Shown: positions 52,341 through 52,421 of the stretch, piece after piece
How positions within the stretch are numbered: the stretch's first letter is position 1
Layout: each line of letters opens with the position of its first letter
Origin: Oscillospiraceae bacterium
GTDB taxonomy: Bacteria > Bacillota > Clostridia > Oscillospirales > CAG-272
Length of the DNA stretch: 52,421 bases
Assembly: GCA_015064505.1 (NCBI GenBank)
Contig: SVSB01000017.1
Coordinates: forward strand, 1 to 52,421
Direction of reading: 5' to 3'
Position numbers and translations under genes: made by a program
Notes under the pieces: generated by a model
What the model was told of the DNA's origin: nothing
The model's input: the letters and a program-made list of their open reading frames with translations, nothing else
Databases searched by the model: none

Positions 52341-52421
52341 TTTTGTGTATTTGAAGCAAAAAAGGGAAAGAAAAGCAAAGAAATCGAAGGGATGGTTATC
52401 TCTCCATTTTCTTTTAGCGAA

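Larger units (their letters stand above)
52111..52421. other. Right-edge gap without a supported gene
   Basis: These 311 bases hold the yerC ribosome site and promoter candidate and two terminator-like hairpins (52,271-52,340). The only frame of size (52,053-52,244, minus) has no ribosome site and runs into yerC. Beyond 52,345 I see nothing. Confidence 0.6.

Overview
The window looks like the chromosome of an uncultured anaerobic Clostridia-type Firmicute (gut Oscillospirales/Christensenellales-like). The grounds are indirect: ferredoxin-linked 2-oxoacid oxidoreductase, a YerC/TrpR-like regulator, DUF6320 and YetF/DUF421 proteins, strong GGAGG ribosome sites, TTGACA-17-TATAAT promoters, and lipoprotein signal peptides. 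There are no phage structural genes, transposases, rRNA, tRNA or CRISPR arrays; it is dense core/accessory chromosome. About 44 genes are supported. Several longest-ORF starts are too long, and I moved them using ribosome sites and promoters.

Region 1 (1-13,700, minus): a partial zinc alcohol dehydrogenase, a giant DUF5724/DUF4132/DUF7737-type protein with a 144-residue partner, DNA-alkyl repair (Ogt), an HSL-type esterase, then a GNAT/flavoprotein/aldo-keto reductase/DUF5131 operon, 6-phosphofructokinase and pyroglutamyl peptidase. Region 2 (13,700-21,400, minus): a DUF6320 membrane protein with an esterase-acyltransferase fusion, then an XRE regulator translationally coupled to two ABC exporter half-transporters. 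Region 3 (21,500-27,950, minus): an apparent fructan locus. It is headed by a MerR DNA-binding domain fused to an FGGY sugar kinase behind a promoter with the 19-bp spacer typical of MerR control, followed by a cytoplasmic GH32-like enzyme, a shikimate-kinase-like protein and a large GH32 lipoprotein with two CBM66-like modules. The MerR-kinase fusion is the most novel-looking item.

Region 4 (28,700-38,900, plus): small membrane protein, MetY, MetA, IlvE, a P-loop ATPase, a four-subunit VOR-type 2-oxoacid:ferredoxin oxidoreductase, an XRE-cupin regulator and an acyl-CoA synthetase. This is one long, tightly packed run joining methionine synthesis to branched-chain 2-oxoacid/acyl-CoA interconversion. 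A YetF-family protein follows.

Region 5 (38,900-52,421, minus): a BNR/sialidase-fold lipoprotein coupled to a solute-binding lipoprotein, peptidase T, a second paralogous solute-binding protein, an FAD oxidoreductase, a secreted C39-like protease with lectin and Ig-like modules, and a housekeeping operon yerC-methyltransferase-hslO-gpmI. No ABC permease accompanies either solute-binding protein.

Two repeat families stand out. A 28-bp hairpin unit occurs three times in a 43-bp tandem array (24,819-24,932) and again, in frame, inside a GNAT acetyltransferase gene (11,135-11,162). A MITE-like 151-bp element with inverted ends supplies the last codons and the stop of an ABC transporter gene (16,741-16,891).
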